Shown here one piece after another: positions 27,709-36,618 of a stretch of DNA of 62,563 nucleotides. The translations under genes were made by a program, and so were the position numbers. A model generated the notes under the pieces. The model did not search any database. It saw nothing but the letters and a program-made list of their open reading frames with translations, and was not told where the DNA came from. The stretch's first letter is position 1, and every line of letters starts with the position of its first letter. Source of the stretch: RGIG4576 sp045656705 (GTDB lineage: Bacteria; Bacteroidota; Bacteroidia; Bacteroidales; Muribaculaceae); contig JAZORR010000032.1 in the NCBI GenBank assembly GCA_045656705.1, forward strand, positions 1 to 62,563, written 5' to 3'.

Positions 27709-27981
27709 TTATTCTACGATAGCAAGAATGTCACTTTGACGCATCATAAGATATTTCACGCCATCCACGTCGAGTTCAGTGCCAGCATACTTACCATAAA
27801 GCACAGTATCGCCCACTTTCACAATCATTTCTTCATCTTTTGTGCCATTGCCCACAGCAGTAACAATACCCTTTAGAGGTTTTTCCTTTGCAGAATCAGG
27901 AATGATGATACCACCGATAGTCTTTTCTTCGGCAGGAGCAGGAGTGATAAGCACTCTATCTGCCAATGGTTTAATATTCAT
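27709..27981 (-). CDS. groS: Co-chaperonin GroES
   Basis: 90 aa. It begins NIKPLADRVLI, has the mobile-loop region around TIGGIIIPDSAKEKP and the roof sequence VGDTVLYGKYAGTEL. It caps GroEL. It is the first gene of the groSL operon. No CIRCE element and no clear TAnnTTTG box was found in the 180 bases upstream. Confidence 0.97.
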   Translation of the reverse strand: MNIKPLADRVLITPAPAEEKTIGGIIIPDSAKEKPLKGIVTAVGNGTKDEEMIVKVGDTVLYGKYAGTELDVDGVKYLMMRQSDILAIVE

Positions 27982-28163
27982 AGTCTATATGTTTTTATTA
28001 GTTATTATTATTATCATTATTACCAAATGAAGCATTTTGCCTCATCGCTTCACTTATCTATATAACACATTGCGTGCCAAAATTCCACATTTGCCATTTT
28101 GTCACACTTTAATGCAACAATGTCATAATCGAAAGAAATGACAGCTCTCTTTTATATTTAGGG

Positions 28164-29504
28164 TTACCTTTTCACAAAGGTAACGATGTCGGTGAGGACT
28201 TCGGGTGAGATTGTTTCTTCGATTTTGATATATTCGATAGTAGAGCCGTTTTTGCAATGTTGAAATAAATGATTTAGCCCCTCATATTCTTTTATCACAT
28301 CGCTTTCTTTCAATGGCAGATGTGTGCGTAGTGCAGAAAGATTGGTGGCAGAAATCACTTGTATGTCTTTTGTGCCATTAAGAGCCATCACGGGACACTT
28401 AATAGCCTTAATAGCCTCAGTAGGATCGTAAGAGATGAAATAGTTTATCCACGGATTGTCAGTCTCTACCAATGTTACAAGATTAGTTCTCAATTGCTCG
28501 GGGATATTTGCCTTCGCTTCGGCGATAGCCATAGATGCTATCATCTGCGACGAAGCCTTTGCCATAGCACCATAAGCAATCTTATACACATACATCTTTT
28601 CGAGTGCACGACAATAGTCATCGGCCATTTTCTCTGGCACGCCTTGAGTAGGTAATATCAATCGGTTTTGCTCCACCAGAATGCGGTCGCCACGAACAGC
28701 CGCACCAGCAAGACTCACTATGAAATCGGTCTTACCTTCACCGGCAAGTATGAAAGCTATAGTGCCACCCTCACTATGTCCGAGAACACCTACTTTGCCA
28801 AATTCACCTTTATCACGAAGATATTTCAACCCTGCCTCGGCATCTTGTGCAAAGGTGGCTGTAGTAGCATTTTTTGCATCGCCGGTAGATTTTCCCACCG
28901 AGCGATCGTCGTATCTAAGTGTGGCCACGCCATTTCTTGCCAAATAATCGGCAATCACGGCAAACGGACGATGCTGAAACAATTCTTCATCTCGATTTTG
29001 CAATCCACTACCACTCACCATCAACACCACAGGAGTAGTGCCACGATTGAAATCGGTGGGATAGGTAAGCGTGCCACTCAGCGATGCGCCGTCGTGAGGA
29101 TTTATGAAAGTCACCTCTTCGGTGCCATAAGGAAATGGTGGCTGCGGAGTTTGCGGACGATTATACACAGGTTTCCCTTGTTTCAAAGTCAAAGGCATAG
29201 CATAACCCATCTGCGTAAAAGTGCCTCGTATCTCATCAGACACCTTCACACCCTCATATTCCACCTTCATCTGAGGAAATTCGATAATGAGCGAATCGGC
29301 AGTGCATTTTTTCAATCGTGCAGGTAGCCCGAAAGCACCTTGGTCGGGGCTATCCATCGTGCAGCTATCGCCATCGATGTGTATTACAATAGTGAGCGTG
29401 TTTGGCCCCGCTTGCAATTTGCCATTCCACGAGCCACTGATACTCTCCGCCTTCATAGCAAACAACATCAAACCACACACCACACTCAGAATCAGCCTCT
29501 TCAT
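28164..29504 (-). CDS. Exported alpha/beta hydrolase
   Basis: 446 aa from ATG at 29504; an in-frame TTG four codons upstream is less likely because MKRLILSVVCGLMLFA forms a normal signal peptide. An N-terminal beta domain (about 22-110, SGSWNGKLQAGPNTLTIVIH) is followed by an alpha/beta-hydrolase domain with MVSGSGLQNRDEE (oxyanion region) and the nucleophile elbow GHSEGG. Likely acid and base are in NGTKDIQV and EGLNHLFQH. Many Bacteroidetes carry such periplasmic esterase/peptidase-like proteins; the substrate is unknown. Confidence 0.82.
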   Translation of the reverse strand: MKRLILSVVCGLMLFAMKAESISGSWNGKLQAGPNTLTIVIHIDGDSCTMDSPDQGAFGLPARLKKCTADSLIIEFPQMKVEYEGVKVSDEIRGTFTQMGYAMPLTLKQGKPVYNRPQTPQPPFPYGTEEVTFINPHDGASLSGTLTYPTDFNRGTTPVVLMVSGSGLQNRDEELFQHRPFAVIADYLARNGVATLRYDDRSVGKSTGDAKNATTATFAQDAEAGLKYLRDKGEFGKVGVLGHSEGGTIAFILAGEGKTDFIVSLAGAAVRGDRILVEQNRLILPTQGVPEKMADDYCRALEKMYVYKIAYGAMAKASSQMIASMAIAEAKANIPEQLRTNLVTLVETDNPWINYFISYDPTEAIKAIKCPVMALNGTKDIQVISATNLSALRTHLPLKESDVIKEYEGLNHLFQHCKNGSTIEYIKIEETISPEVLTDIVTFVKR

Positions 29505-29528
29505 ACTCACTATCAAATATTAATTATT

Positions 29529-30896
29529 TCATCCGCCTAACGCCTCGATAAGCGACGAACTTACAAGCATATAAATAACCATACCCACGATATCGCTCGT
29601 GATGGTGATAAACGGACCTGTAGCAAGAGCCGGATCTATCTTGAGTTTTTCAAGAGTAAGAGGGACAAATGTGCCGAATAGCGATGCAAACAACACCACG
29701 CTAAACAGTGATAGAGTAACGGCTATAGTGGTTACATCTTTCGGACCAAATGAGAACACATTATAAACGAATACTATGAGCGAAATAATCAGCGCATTCA
29801 CAATACCCACTCCAAACTCCTTCAAAAGTTGCTTTCCAGAGTTTTTGATATCGAGACTACCATTAGCCAAACCTTGCACAATGATAGCCGATGATTGAAT
29901 ACCCACGCTACCACCAGTACCACCGATAAGCGGGATAAACAAAGCCATAGCAGGATTAGTAGCAAATCCCTTCTCGAAGTTGCCAAGAATCATAGCATTG
30001 GCGATACCACCACCGATACCGATAAGCAACCATGGCAGACGAGCCTTAGTTTGAGTAACAATGCTATCGTCACTTTCCACGTCTTGCGAGATACCGGAAG
30101 CCAATTGGTAGTCGCGTTCGCTTTGTTCGCGTACGGCATCCATCACGTCGTCCACGGTGATGCGTCCCACAAGTCTACCAATAGAGTCTACTACAGGCAT
30201 AGCCACAAGGTTATACTTTTCGAAATCGTGTGCCACATCTTCGATAGGAGTATCGGTCTTCACCACGATAGGATCATCTTCCATCACATGCTTGATTTTC
30301 GACACAGATGGGTGAGTAATCATCTTTTGTAATGGGAACACCCCCTTCAAACGGTTGTCGTCGTCCACCACATACACATTATACACCTCATCGATATTAC
30401 CTTCTTCGGCCTGAGTGCGCATCTCTTTCACACACTCTTGCATACTCCAATTCTCATTAACGATAATCATTTCGGTACCCATAAGACCTCCGGCAGTGTC
30501 ATCGTCATATTTCAAAAGATCGATAATATCGCCTGCTTGTTCCACGTCCTCGATGTGAGCAAGAATTTCGTCACGCTCCGATTCATCAAGTTCTTGAAGA
30601 AGGTCCACCGCGTCGTCGGTGTCGAGAAGCTCAAGAGTCTCGGCAATCTCCTTGGCTGGCATCTGCTCGAGTTGACGGCGACGGTCTTCTTCGTCCATCT
30701 CCATAAGCATCTCAGCCGCTGTTTCTTCATCGAGCAAACTTTCAAAGAATTCCTCATCAGCTACGTCAAGTTCCTCAAAAAGTTCGGCAATATCGGCTGG
30801 GTGTAGGTCTTCGAGCAACTTACGACCAAGCTCCACATCCTTGCGTTCGATAATCTCACGCAAGTCTTCCATAAACTCCTTATCGTACTCCTTCAT
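29529..30896 (-). CDS. mgtE: Magnesium transporter MgtE
   Basis: 455 aa with the MgtE order: an acidic N-domain (about 1-130, LHPADIAELFEELDVADEE), two CBS domains (about 140-265), a linker helix, and five TM segments (about 290-450) with IPLIGGTGGSVGIQSSAI. The acidic N/CBS domains sense cytoplasmic Mg2+ and gate the inner-membrane channel. The start is 9 bases after the rsmA stop, so they form an operon, a pair I recall from other Bacteroidetes. Confidence 0.93.
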   Translation of the reverse strand: MKEYDKEFMEDLREIIERKDVELGRKLLEDLHPADIAELFEELDVADEEFFESLLDEETAAEMLMEMDEEDRRRQLEQMPAKEIAETLELLDTDDAVDLLQELDESERDEILAHIEDVEQAGDIIDLLKYDDDTAGGLMGTEMIIVNENWSMQECVKEMRTQAEEGNIDEVYNVYVVDDDNRLKGVFPLQKMITHPSVSKIKHVMEDDPIVVKTDTPIEDVAHDFEKYNLVAMPVVDSIGRLVGRITVDDVMDAVREQSERDYQLASGISQDVESDDSIVTQTKARLPWLLIGIGGGIANAMILGNFEKGFATNPAMALFIPLIGGTGGSVGIQSSAIIVQGLANGSLDIKNSGKQLLKEFGVGIVNALIISLIVFVYNVFSFGPKDVTTIAVTLSLFSVVLFASLFGTFVPLTLEKLKIDPALATGPFITITSDIVGMVIYMLVSSSLIEALGG

Positions 30897-30905
30897 AATG
30901 ATAGA

Positions 30906-31697
30906 TTATTTTGGTTGAACACGATTTTCGTCAATTATATTTGTTAACTCTATGAATTGAGCCACGCTCAATTGTTCAGGACGCATACCAAACATAGGAT
31001 TGGCTAGCACATCGGCATTGCCACCCACCATGCTACGCAATGAATTGCGTAATGTCTTGCGTCGTTGTCCAAACGAGGTCTTCACCACAGTCTTAAACAA
31101 GCGTTCGTCGCAACCCAAATCGGTGACACCATTGCGAGTGAGTTTTATCACACCACTCTTCACCTTTGGTGGTGGATTGAATACGTGCTCTGGCACTGTA
31201 AACAGATATTCTATATCATACCACGCCTGCAAAAGCACCGAGAGAATGCCATAAGTCTTAGAACCTGGAGGAGCTGCCACACGCTGAGCCACCTCACGCT
31301 GAAACATACCACTGCAGCAAGGCACTTGGTCCTTATAGTCCAACACCTTAAACAATATTTGCGACGAAATGTTGTAAGGGTAATTACCTATCACACAAAA
31401 CTCCTTATCGCCAAACACCTCTTTCAAATCCAATTTCAAGAAATCGGCCGAAATGATACGCCCTTCGAGCTCGGGATAATGTTCGCCAAGATATTCCACA
31501 CTCTCGCGGTCGAGTTCCACCACTTTAAGGTCGTGTCCGTCGGCAATAAGATATTGAGTAAGCACACCCATACCCGGACCTATTTCAAGTATCGGATTAT
31601 TACGGTAGTCGATAAGAGTATCGGCTATTTTCTGAGCCACTGATAAGTCGGTGAGAAAATGCTGTCCTAAGTTCTTTTTTGCTTTAACTTGCTGCAT
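30906..31697 (-). CDS. rsmA: 16S rRNA dimethyladenosine transferase
   Basis: 263 aa. RsmA (KsgA) dimethylates two adjacent adenosines near the 3' end of 16S rRNA. KKNLGQHFLTD at the N-terminus, the SAM site ILEIGPGMGVLT and the catalytic NYPYNIS are present, with the KVKSGVIKLTR and SFGQRRKTLRNSL motifs later. Full length. It reads into mgtE. Confidence 0.96.
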   Translation of the reverse strand: MQQVKAKKNLGQHFLTDLSVAQKIADTLIDYRNNPILEIGPGMGVLTQYLIADGHDLKVVELDRESVEYLGEHYPELEGRIISADFLKLDLKEVFGDKEFCVIGNYPYNISSQILFKVLDYKDQVPCCSGMFQREVAQRVAAPPGSKTYGILSVLLQAWYDIEYLFTVPEHVFNPPPKVKSGVIKLTRNGVTDLGCDERLFKTVVKTSFGQRRKTLRNSLRSMVGGNADVLANPMFGMRPEQLSVAQFIELTNIIDENRVQPK

Positions 31698-31787
31698 AAA
31701 TGTCGGTTTTTAATCTAAAAATTCAGCAATTACACATTTTCCATTACGAAAATGCTCTCGATATTACGCAAAACGGAGAAAATCCCC

Positions 31788-31795
31788 TATCTTTG
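31788..31795 (+). promoter_or_regulatory. Candidate -7 element for the flippase-like gene
   Basis: TATCTTTG, about 160 bases before the ATG at 31955. The leader is therefore long; no -33 TTTG seen. Confidence 0.4.
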
Positions 31796-31954
31796 CAAAA
31801 TACAAAGATAGTGCAAGCCGAGTGAAGAACAAAATTTAAAACAAAGTTTTTGATTTTTTATTCAGAGGCGAAGCCTATAAATCCATCTATAAAGAGGAGT
31901 AGGCAAAGCACACAATATAACTTTTGCACCTACAAAATAGATAATTATAACATA

Positions 31955-32998
31955 ATGTTACGCAAGATACTCACATACTTAATTCCGCTCATCATAGGTG
32001 TAGGATTGTTTTATTTTCTATGGATCAACATAGACATAAAGCAATTGGTGGACTGTATGCGTTACGATGTAAACTATTGGTGGTTTGTACTCATAGCATT
32101 CATAAGCATCTGGAGCCATGTATTCCGTGCATTGCGTTGGCAATTGCAATTGCGTGCTATCAATATCAATGCACCTCTGCACCCTTTGGTATGCTCTATC
32201 TTCGGCACTTATGCAGTGAACCTCATTTTCCCTCGTCTCGGAGAAGTGTGGCGATGCGGATATATAGCCGACCGACAAAAGGCCTCGTTCACACAAGTAG
32301 TGGGCTCGATGGTAGCCGACCGACTCACCGACACCATCACAGTGCTACTACTCACTGTGTTTACATTCTTCTTGGCACAAGATGCATTCTACGCATTCCT
32401 CGACACATATCCACAACTCAAAATCAAACTCATAGCCATCATTTCATCGCCAATCACTTGGTGTATAGGTGTGGCTTGTGTGGCACTTGCTATCTGGCTC
32501 ATCCGAAGCCAATCGCAAAACAAATTTATAGCACGCCTTCACACTATGGCACGCAACCTGTGGGACGGTTTTTACGCTATCACCAAGATGGAAGGTAAGT
32601 GGACTTTCATACTTTACACAGTGCTTATATGGGGGTGCTACTTCGTACAACTCTATTTGGCTAAGTACGCCTTTACTTTCACCCACGACCTCTCTGTGGT
32701 GGCAATGCTTGTGCTATTCGTGCTAAGTAGCATAGGTATGGGAGTGCCTACAAATGGAGGGCTCGGAGCATATCACGTGGCTATCATTTTCGGACTTTCA
32801 CTCTATGGAGTGGGCACTTTCGACACTTCGAATTTCGATCCTCAAGCATCGGCATTCGCTATGCTCGAATGGGGATTGCAAACAGTAATGCTCGTAATAC
32901 TCGGTATTTACACAGCCGTATACGTGGCTATCGACAAACATAACATCGCCAAAGGTAAAACTATAGTTCACACCTCTGGCTCTAAAATAAGTATATAA
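31955..32998 (+). CDS. Lysylphosphatidylglycerol synthase-type (UPF0104) membrane protein
   Basis: 347 aa from ATG at 31955; an earlier in-frame start would add a hydrophilic extension and was rejected. Eight or so TM segments are visible, with SHVFRALRWQLQLRA and FPRLGEVWRCGYIADR, characteristic of the LPG_synthase_TM/YbhN family, and NGGLGAYHVAIIFGLS near the C-terminus. This family includes flippase-like and lipid-modifying proteins; no aminoacyl-transferase domain is fused, so synthase activity is unlikely. It is divergent from rsmA, and the next gene starts two bases after its stop. Confidence 0.82.
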   Translation: MLRKILTYLIPLIIGVGLFYFLWINIDIKQLVDCMRYDVNYWWFVLIAFISIWSHVFRALRWQLQLRAININAPLHPLVCSIFGTYAVNLIFPRLGEVWRCGYIADRQKASFTQVVGSMVADRLTDTITVLLLTVFTFFLAQDAFYAFLDTYPQLKIKLIAIISSPITWCIGVACVALAIWLIRSQSQNKFIARLHTMARNLWDGFYAITKMEGKWTFILYTVLIWGCYFVQLYLAKYAFTFTHDLSVVAMLVLFVLSSIGMGVPTNGGLGAYHVAIIFGLSLYGVGTFDTSNFDPQASAFAMLEWGLQTVMLVILGIYTAVYVAIDKHNIAKGKTIVHTSGSKISI

Positions 32999-33000
32999 CT

Positions 33001-33591
33001 ATGGCAAATAAGAACACTGATTTCTACGACGATGATGATGACGATTTCTTCATCAGCGATGGTTCGAATTCCGACTCTATCGATTTCACCGACGACGATA
33101 AGCAAAACGACAAAACATCCGACACTAAAACAAAACTAAAGGAAACTCCCGAAGAAAAAGAAGACCGCGAGATAGCCGAAGACACTATCGTGCGTGGTTA
33201 TAATCGTATGCGTGCCATTCTTTATAGCATTGCAGCAGTAATCTTCATCTCGCTATGCACTTGGCTATGGTTGAGATATTTCTCACCCTACACCACCGAA
33301 GCCACCGAGACAGGATGTATTATGGAATTGAAATGTCAAGGTCTGCTTTTCAAGACCTACGAAGGCACTATGTTATCCAAGAAATATATCAGCCGACCAG
33401 AGGATTGGTTCACCTACGATTTCCCATTCTCTATCGACGATGACTCTATAGCACAGCAAGTGATGCAACTCAAGGGCACAGGCAAACTTGTGACTCTTCA
33501 CTACGAAGAATACCAAGGCACTGTGTTTTGGCGAGGAAATTCGCACCGCATCATCAAATCTGTGGAAATAGTAAACGAAGAAAAGGAGTGA
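33001..33591 (+). CDS. Single-pass membrane protein, unrecognised
   Basis: 196 aa. The first 60 residues are extremely acidic (YDDDDDDFFISDG and many Asp/Glu). One TM lies at about 70-92 (AILYSIAAVIFISLCTWLWL), followed by about 105 residues with a YTTEATETGCIMELKCQG start. The acidic part is predicted cytoplasmic. I recognise it only as a Bacteroidetes hypothetical family. It begins two bases after the flippase-like gene, implying coupled expression, and its stop codon lies inside the terminator stem. Confidence 0.75.
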   Translation: MANKNTDFYDDDDDDFFISDGSNSDSIDFTDDDKQNDKTSDTKTKLKETPEEKEDREIAEDTIVRGYNRMRAILYSIAAVIFISLCTWLWLRYFSPYTTEATETGCIMELKCQGLLFKTYEGTMLSKKYISRPEDWFTYDFPFSIDDDSIAQQVMQLKGTGKLVTLHYEEYQGTVFWRGNSHRIIKSVEIVNEEKE

Positions 33592-33608
33592 TTTCTCACT
33601 CCTTTTTT
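33582..33608 (+). terminator. Terminator overlapping the stop codon
   Basis: AAAGGAGTGA (33582-33591) pairs with TCACTCCTTT (33596-33605), followed by T residues. Confidence 0.85.
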
Positions 33609-33625
33609 CGTTATTACCACTATCC

Positions 33626-34543
33626 TCACCATTTAGGATTGCCAGCGTAGGTGGCTTTCTTCAATGGCTCAGGTTCGTCGCTCAGCAGACGATATAATTG
33701 AGGCGATTCCAATATCTCCTTTGCATCGCATTTCTTGCCATCAACCACCACAGTGCGACTCACGAGTCTTATACCATGGCTGTAATCCACATAAAAATTG
33801 CCATGACGCACAAATAGAGGTTGTTGCACTCTGCCATCGGGGTGACACCACCCATATATAGCCTCATATTTGTTCATCTCTTCGCGCGATTGTATCTTAT
33901 AAGTAAGCACCACTTCCTTCTTTAATCCCGATATCAATTGACCAAACTCATATCCTTTGGCCTTATACAACGCCTTGATGGCATTATCGCTATCCTGAAA
34001 CACAATTGGCATCATATTTCGCCCTCCAAGCGGACGGAATGGGAATATATCTATATGTCCTTCCGATGCCTCGGCTATCCTATCCACCATATATGTAGTA
34101 GGCAAAATGCAGCCAAGTGAGTCGGCAATCTGCTGAGCGGCAAGCGGTCCCATAGGCATTCGCACGAAATCCTCATCACTACCCACCGACAAGAAATCGC
34201 AAGTAACAAGCATCTCCACCTTATGTGGCACGCGAAGCACATCCACCGAGTCCACCACAGGGGTAGTGAACACAATCTTTTGGAAATTCTTAAGCACACT
34301 TGGCATCTCACCAGCCAATATAGCATCGGTTATCATATCTTCACGTTTCCAAAACTCCACAGTATCAATGCTCTCCATAAAGTCCCGACCACTAAGTGTA
34401 GCCACTGGTTTATCTTGGAAATAAGGTATAGGCTCGTTCACTCTCACCAAACGAGAATTTTCGCCATACACCACCCTCTCCACAGCATCAGCACCCATAG
34501 ACGCTACCAAGCACATCAATATCGCAATACCTAACTTTTTCAT
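33626..34543 (-). CDS. Exported Bacteroidetes protein, function unknown
   Basis: 305 aa from ATG at 34543, where a signal peptide begins (MKKLGIAILMCLVASMGADA); the longer reading frame upstream has no such start. The body contains DFLSVGSDEDFVRMPMGPLA, LGCILPTTYMVDRI, YGWCHPDGRVQQPLF and FYVDYSHGIRLV. I recall the DYSHGIRL and PT-xMVD patterns in a widespread Bacteroidetes family without an established function. Likely periplasmic. It converges with the upstream plus-strand gene. Confidence 0.72.
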   Translation of the reverse strand: MKKLGIAILMCLVASMGADAVERVVYGENSRLVRVNEPIPYFQDKPVATLSGRDFMESIDTVEFWKREDMITDAILAGEMPSVLKNFQKIVFTTPVVDSVDVLRVPHKVEMLVTCDFLSVGSDEDFVRMPMGPLAAQQIADSLGCILPTTYMVDRIAEASEGHIDIFPFRPLGGRNMMPIVFQDSDNAIKALYKAKGYEFGQLISGLKKEVVLTYKIQSREEMNKYEAIYGWCHPDGRVQQPLFVRHGNFYVDYSHGIRLVSRTVVVDGKKCDAKEILESPQLYRLLSDEPEPLKKATYAGNPKW

Positions 34544-34703
34544 ATTTTTATCGTTTTGTTCTTCACTACGAAAGTACACAAAATAGAGCATTCTACCATA
34601 ATTATCCTCAAAAAAACTGAGAAAAACCGATAATTGACTGACAATTTTCACCTTTTTGCCGAATTTATCTATATAATGTACATACTTATCTGTGAAGAAT
34701 GAC

Positions 34704-34711
34704 TATATTTG
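34704..34711 (+). promoter_or_regulatory. Candidate -7 element for the phosphoesterase gene
   Basis: TATATTTG 28 bases before the ATG at 34739. Confidence 0.5.
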
Positions 34712-34738
34712 TAATATAAACAATAAAAACTACATCAC

Positions 34739-36007
34739 ATGAGAATACTATCCACTTTAATAGCAGCGTTTATCGCTTTTACTTCTTTTGCAGGCGAAGT
34801 TTACACTGTAATTGCCAATCCTGGAGAAAATGCATCGAAAAGTGTTCGCATCAATTGGCACACCGACACTTCTGATACCGATACTCACTGTTTCTACACC
34901 GAGTGTAGCGACGTTCATTGGGCAAGAGCAAAAAAGGCTACTCCGATGCAAGAAATCTGCACAGTTTTCGACAGTATGTATTCTAAAACACCTAAAAGCG
35001 AAAATATATACGAACGAGTTCGCTTCGTTCGCAATACCTTAGAACTTAAAAAACTTACTCCAGGCACTCGTTATATGTATCGCATCGGCAAAGATGCAAA
35101 CGATGGCGAAACAAGATATTTCCACACGGCTCCCGTGAGCGGCGAATGGTCGGCGGCTATCATCTCCGATTTCCATGCCTACACTCCTCTGCCTAAACGA
35201 GTACTCAATGCTATGACTATGCTCGACACTCTCAAAGCAAAGAACGGCACTTATTTCGATGCTATTCTGCACGTGGGCGACATCACTGCATGGGGTGGCA
35301 GTTACTCTTTCTGGAAGGATCTTTACACCAACGACCACTTCAAGCACAACCTTTGGGCAGGTGTGAACGGAAATCACGACAATATGGATCGCACCAACAA
35401 GCGTAATAGCAAGCACTTCTTCCGCAATGTCAACAACAATCCTCTCAATGGATATGCTGGCCAAGAAGGTGTTTGCTATCATTTCACCTATGGCGATGTG
35501 CTGTTTATTATGCTCAACAACGAAGAGATGCGTTCAGACGAAGGTCTTGCAGCCGCACAAGAATGGGTGCGTAAGGTGATCAAGCGAAACAAGAAGAAAT
35601 TTGTAGTAGTGATGGAACATTACCAATGGTTCTATGGCACAAATGGCAAATTCTCGCAATATAGCCGTTGGCAATCGCTATTCGACGAATGTGGTGTAGA
35701 CCTTGCCATCTCAGCCAATAACCACGTGTATGCTCGCACAAATGCTCTGTATAATGGCGTAGAAACCGATGGCTCACGTGGCACTGTGTACATCCAAACT
35801 CCTTCGAGCGACAACGAACGTGGTCAAGCCCTGAAAGAATGGACCGACAACAAGGATATCATCAAATATCGATGGGCAGAAGGTGGAAACACCGTAGGTG
35901 GTCTTTTACTCAAAGCCAATAGCAATCAGCTATCTCTTACCCTTTACGATCGTTATGGCAATGCACTCGACAATGTAGTGGTGAAGGCTAAGAACAAGAA
36001 GAAATGA
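34739..36007 (+). CDS. Exported metallophosphoesterase
   Basis: 422 aa with a signal peptide ending FTSFAG. A fibronectin-like N-domain (about 20-135) precedes a calcineurin-type phosphoesterase domain. Metal-binding motifs appear in order: IISDFHAY, LHVGDI, GNHDN, VVVMEHYQW and SANNHVY. The layout resembles purple acid phosphatases. It would act in the periplasm on phosphate esters; the substrate is unknown. The stop overlaps the next ATG by four bases (ATGA), so the pair is co-translated. Confidence 0.85.
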   Translation: MRILSTLIAAFIAFTSFAGEVYTVIANPGENASKSVRINWHTDTSDTDTHCFYTECSDVHWARAKKATPMQEICTVFDSMYSKTPKSENIYERVRFVRNTLELKKLTPGTRYMYRIGKDANDGETRYFHTAPVSGEWSAAIISDFHAYTPLPKRVLNAMTMLDTLKAKNGTYFDAILHVGDITAWGGSYSFWKDLYTNDHFKHNLWAGVNGNHDNMDRTNKRNSKHFFRNVNNNPLNGYAGQEGVCYHFTYGDVLFIMLNNEEMRSDEGLAAAQEWVRKVIKRNKKKFVVVMEHYQWFYGTNGKFSQYSRWQSLFDECGVDLAISANNHVYARTNALYNGVETDGSRGTVYIQTPSSDNERGQALKEWTDNKDIIKYRWAEGGNTVGGLLLKANSNQLSLTLYDRYGNALDNVVVKAKNKKK

Positions 36008-36498
36008 CCGATTTCGTAGCAATAGACTTTGAAACGGCCAATGCCTTACCCTCGAGCGTGTGCAGTGTGGGTATTGTAGTGGTGAAAAATGGTGAGATTG
36101 TAGATAGCTTCTACAGTCTCATTCATCCTGTACCAAACTACTATCTATTCATGAACACTCGCATACATGGCATTCGCAAAACCGACACACAAAATGCACC
36201 CACGTTTCCCGAAGTGTGGGAGCAGATAGAGCCTCTAATTGGCAATCTTCCTATGGTAGCTCACAACAGCCCATTCGACGAAGGTTGTCTCAAGGCCGTA
36301 TTTCGTTATTACGATATGCCCTACCCCGATTACCAATTCCACTGCACTTGCCGAGCTTCACGCAAGAAACTAAAAACCGAAGTCGCAAACCACCAACTTC
36401 ACACCGTGGCAAAATATTGTGGATACAACCTCACCAACCATCACAACGCACTTGCCGATGCCGAGGCCTGCGCACACATCGCACTACGTCTTCTATAA
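36004..36498 (+). CDS. DEDDh 3'-5' exonuclease (DNA polymerase III epsilon-like)
   Basis: 164 aa. Exo I is FVAIDFETA, Exo II VAHNSPFDEGCL, Exo III H-x4-D near the C-terminus (HNALADAEACAHIA). It matches the small epsilon-like exonucleases found alone in many bacteria rather than the replicative subunit. It overlaps the phosphoesterase gene by four bases; a functional link between the two is not obvious. Confidence 0.88.
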   Translation: MTDFVAIDFETANALPSSVCSVGIVVVKNGEIVDSFYSLIHPVPNYYLFMNTRIHGIRKTDTQNAPTFPEVWEQIEPLIGNLPMVAHNSPFDEGCLKAVFRYYDMPYPDYQFHCTCRASRKKLKTEVANHQLHTVAKYCGYNLTNHHNALADAEACAHIALRLL

Positions 36499-36540
36499 CA
36501 CACATTTCCTCTTAATATCGGTTACTACAAAATCAAAATT

Positions 36541-36581
36541 TTGATATAAGAAAGAGCGTAATCCTGTGCAGGATCACGCTC
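36541..36581 (-). terminator. Terminator after the POT transporter
   Basis: GAGCGTAATCC (36554-36564) pairs with GGATCACGCTC (36571-36581) with one mismatch; on the minus strand it is followed by TTTCTTAT. Confidence 0.75.
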
Positions 36582-36618
36582 TCAATTATTATGAAAATTC
36601 TAATCTATTATGTTACTA

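Noticed and set aside
28081..28105. TGGCAC-like sequence (minus strand) as a sigma-54 promoter for groSL
   Set aside because: The GC of the -12 box is missing at the required spacing.
34544..34651. Upstream start for the exported protein at 33626
   Set aside because: It would place hydrophilic residues before a clear signal peptide that starts at 34543.
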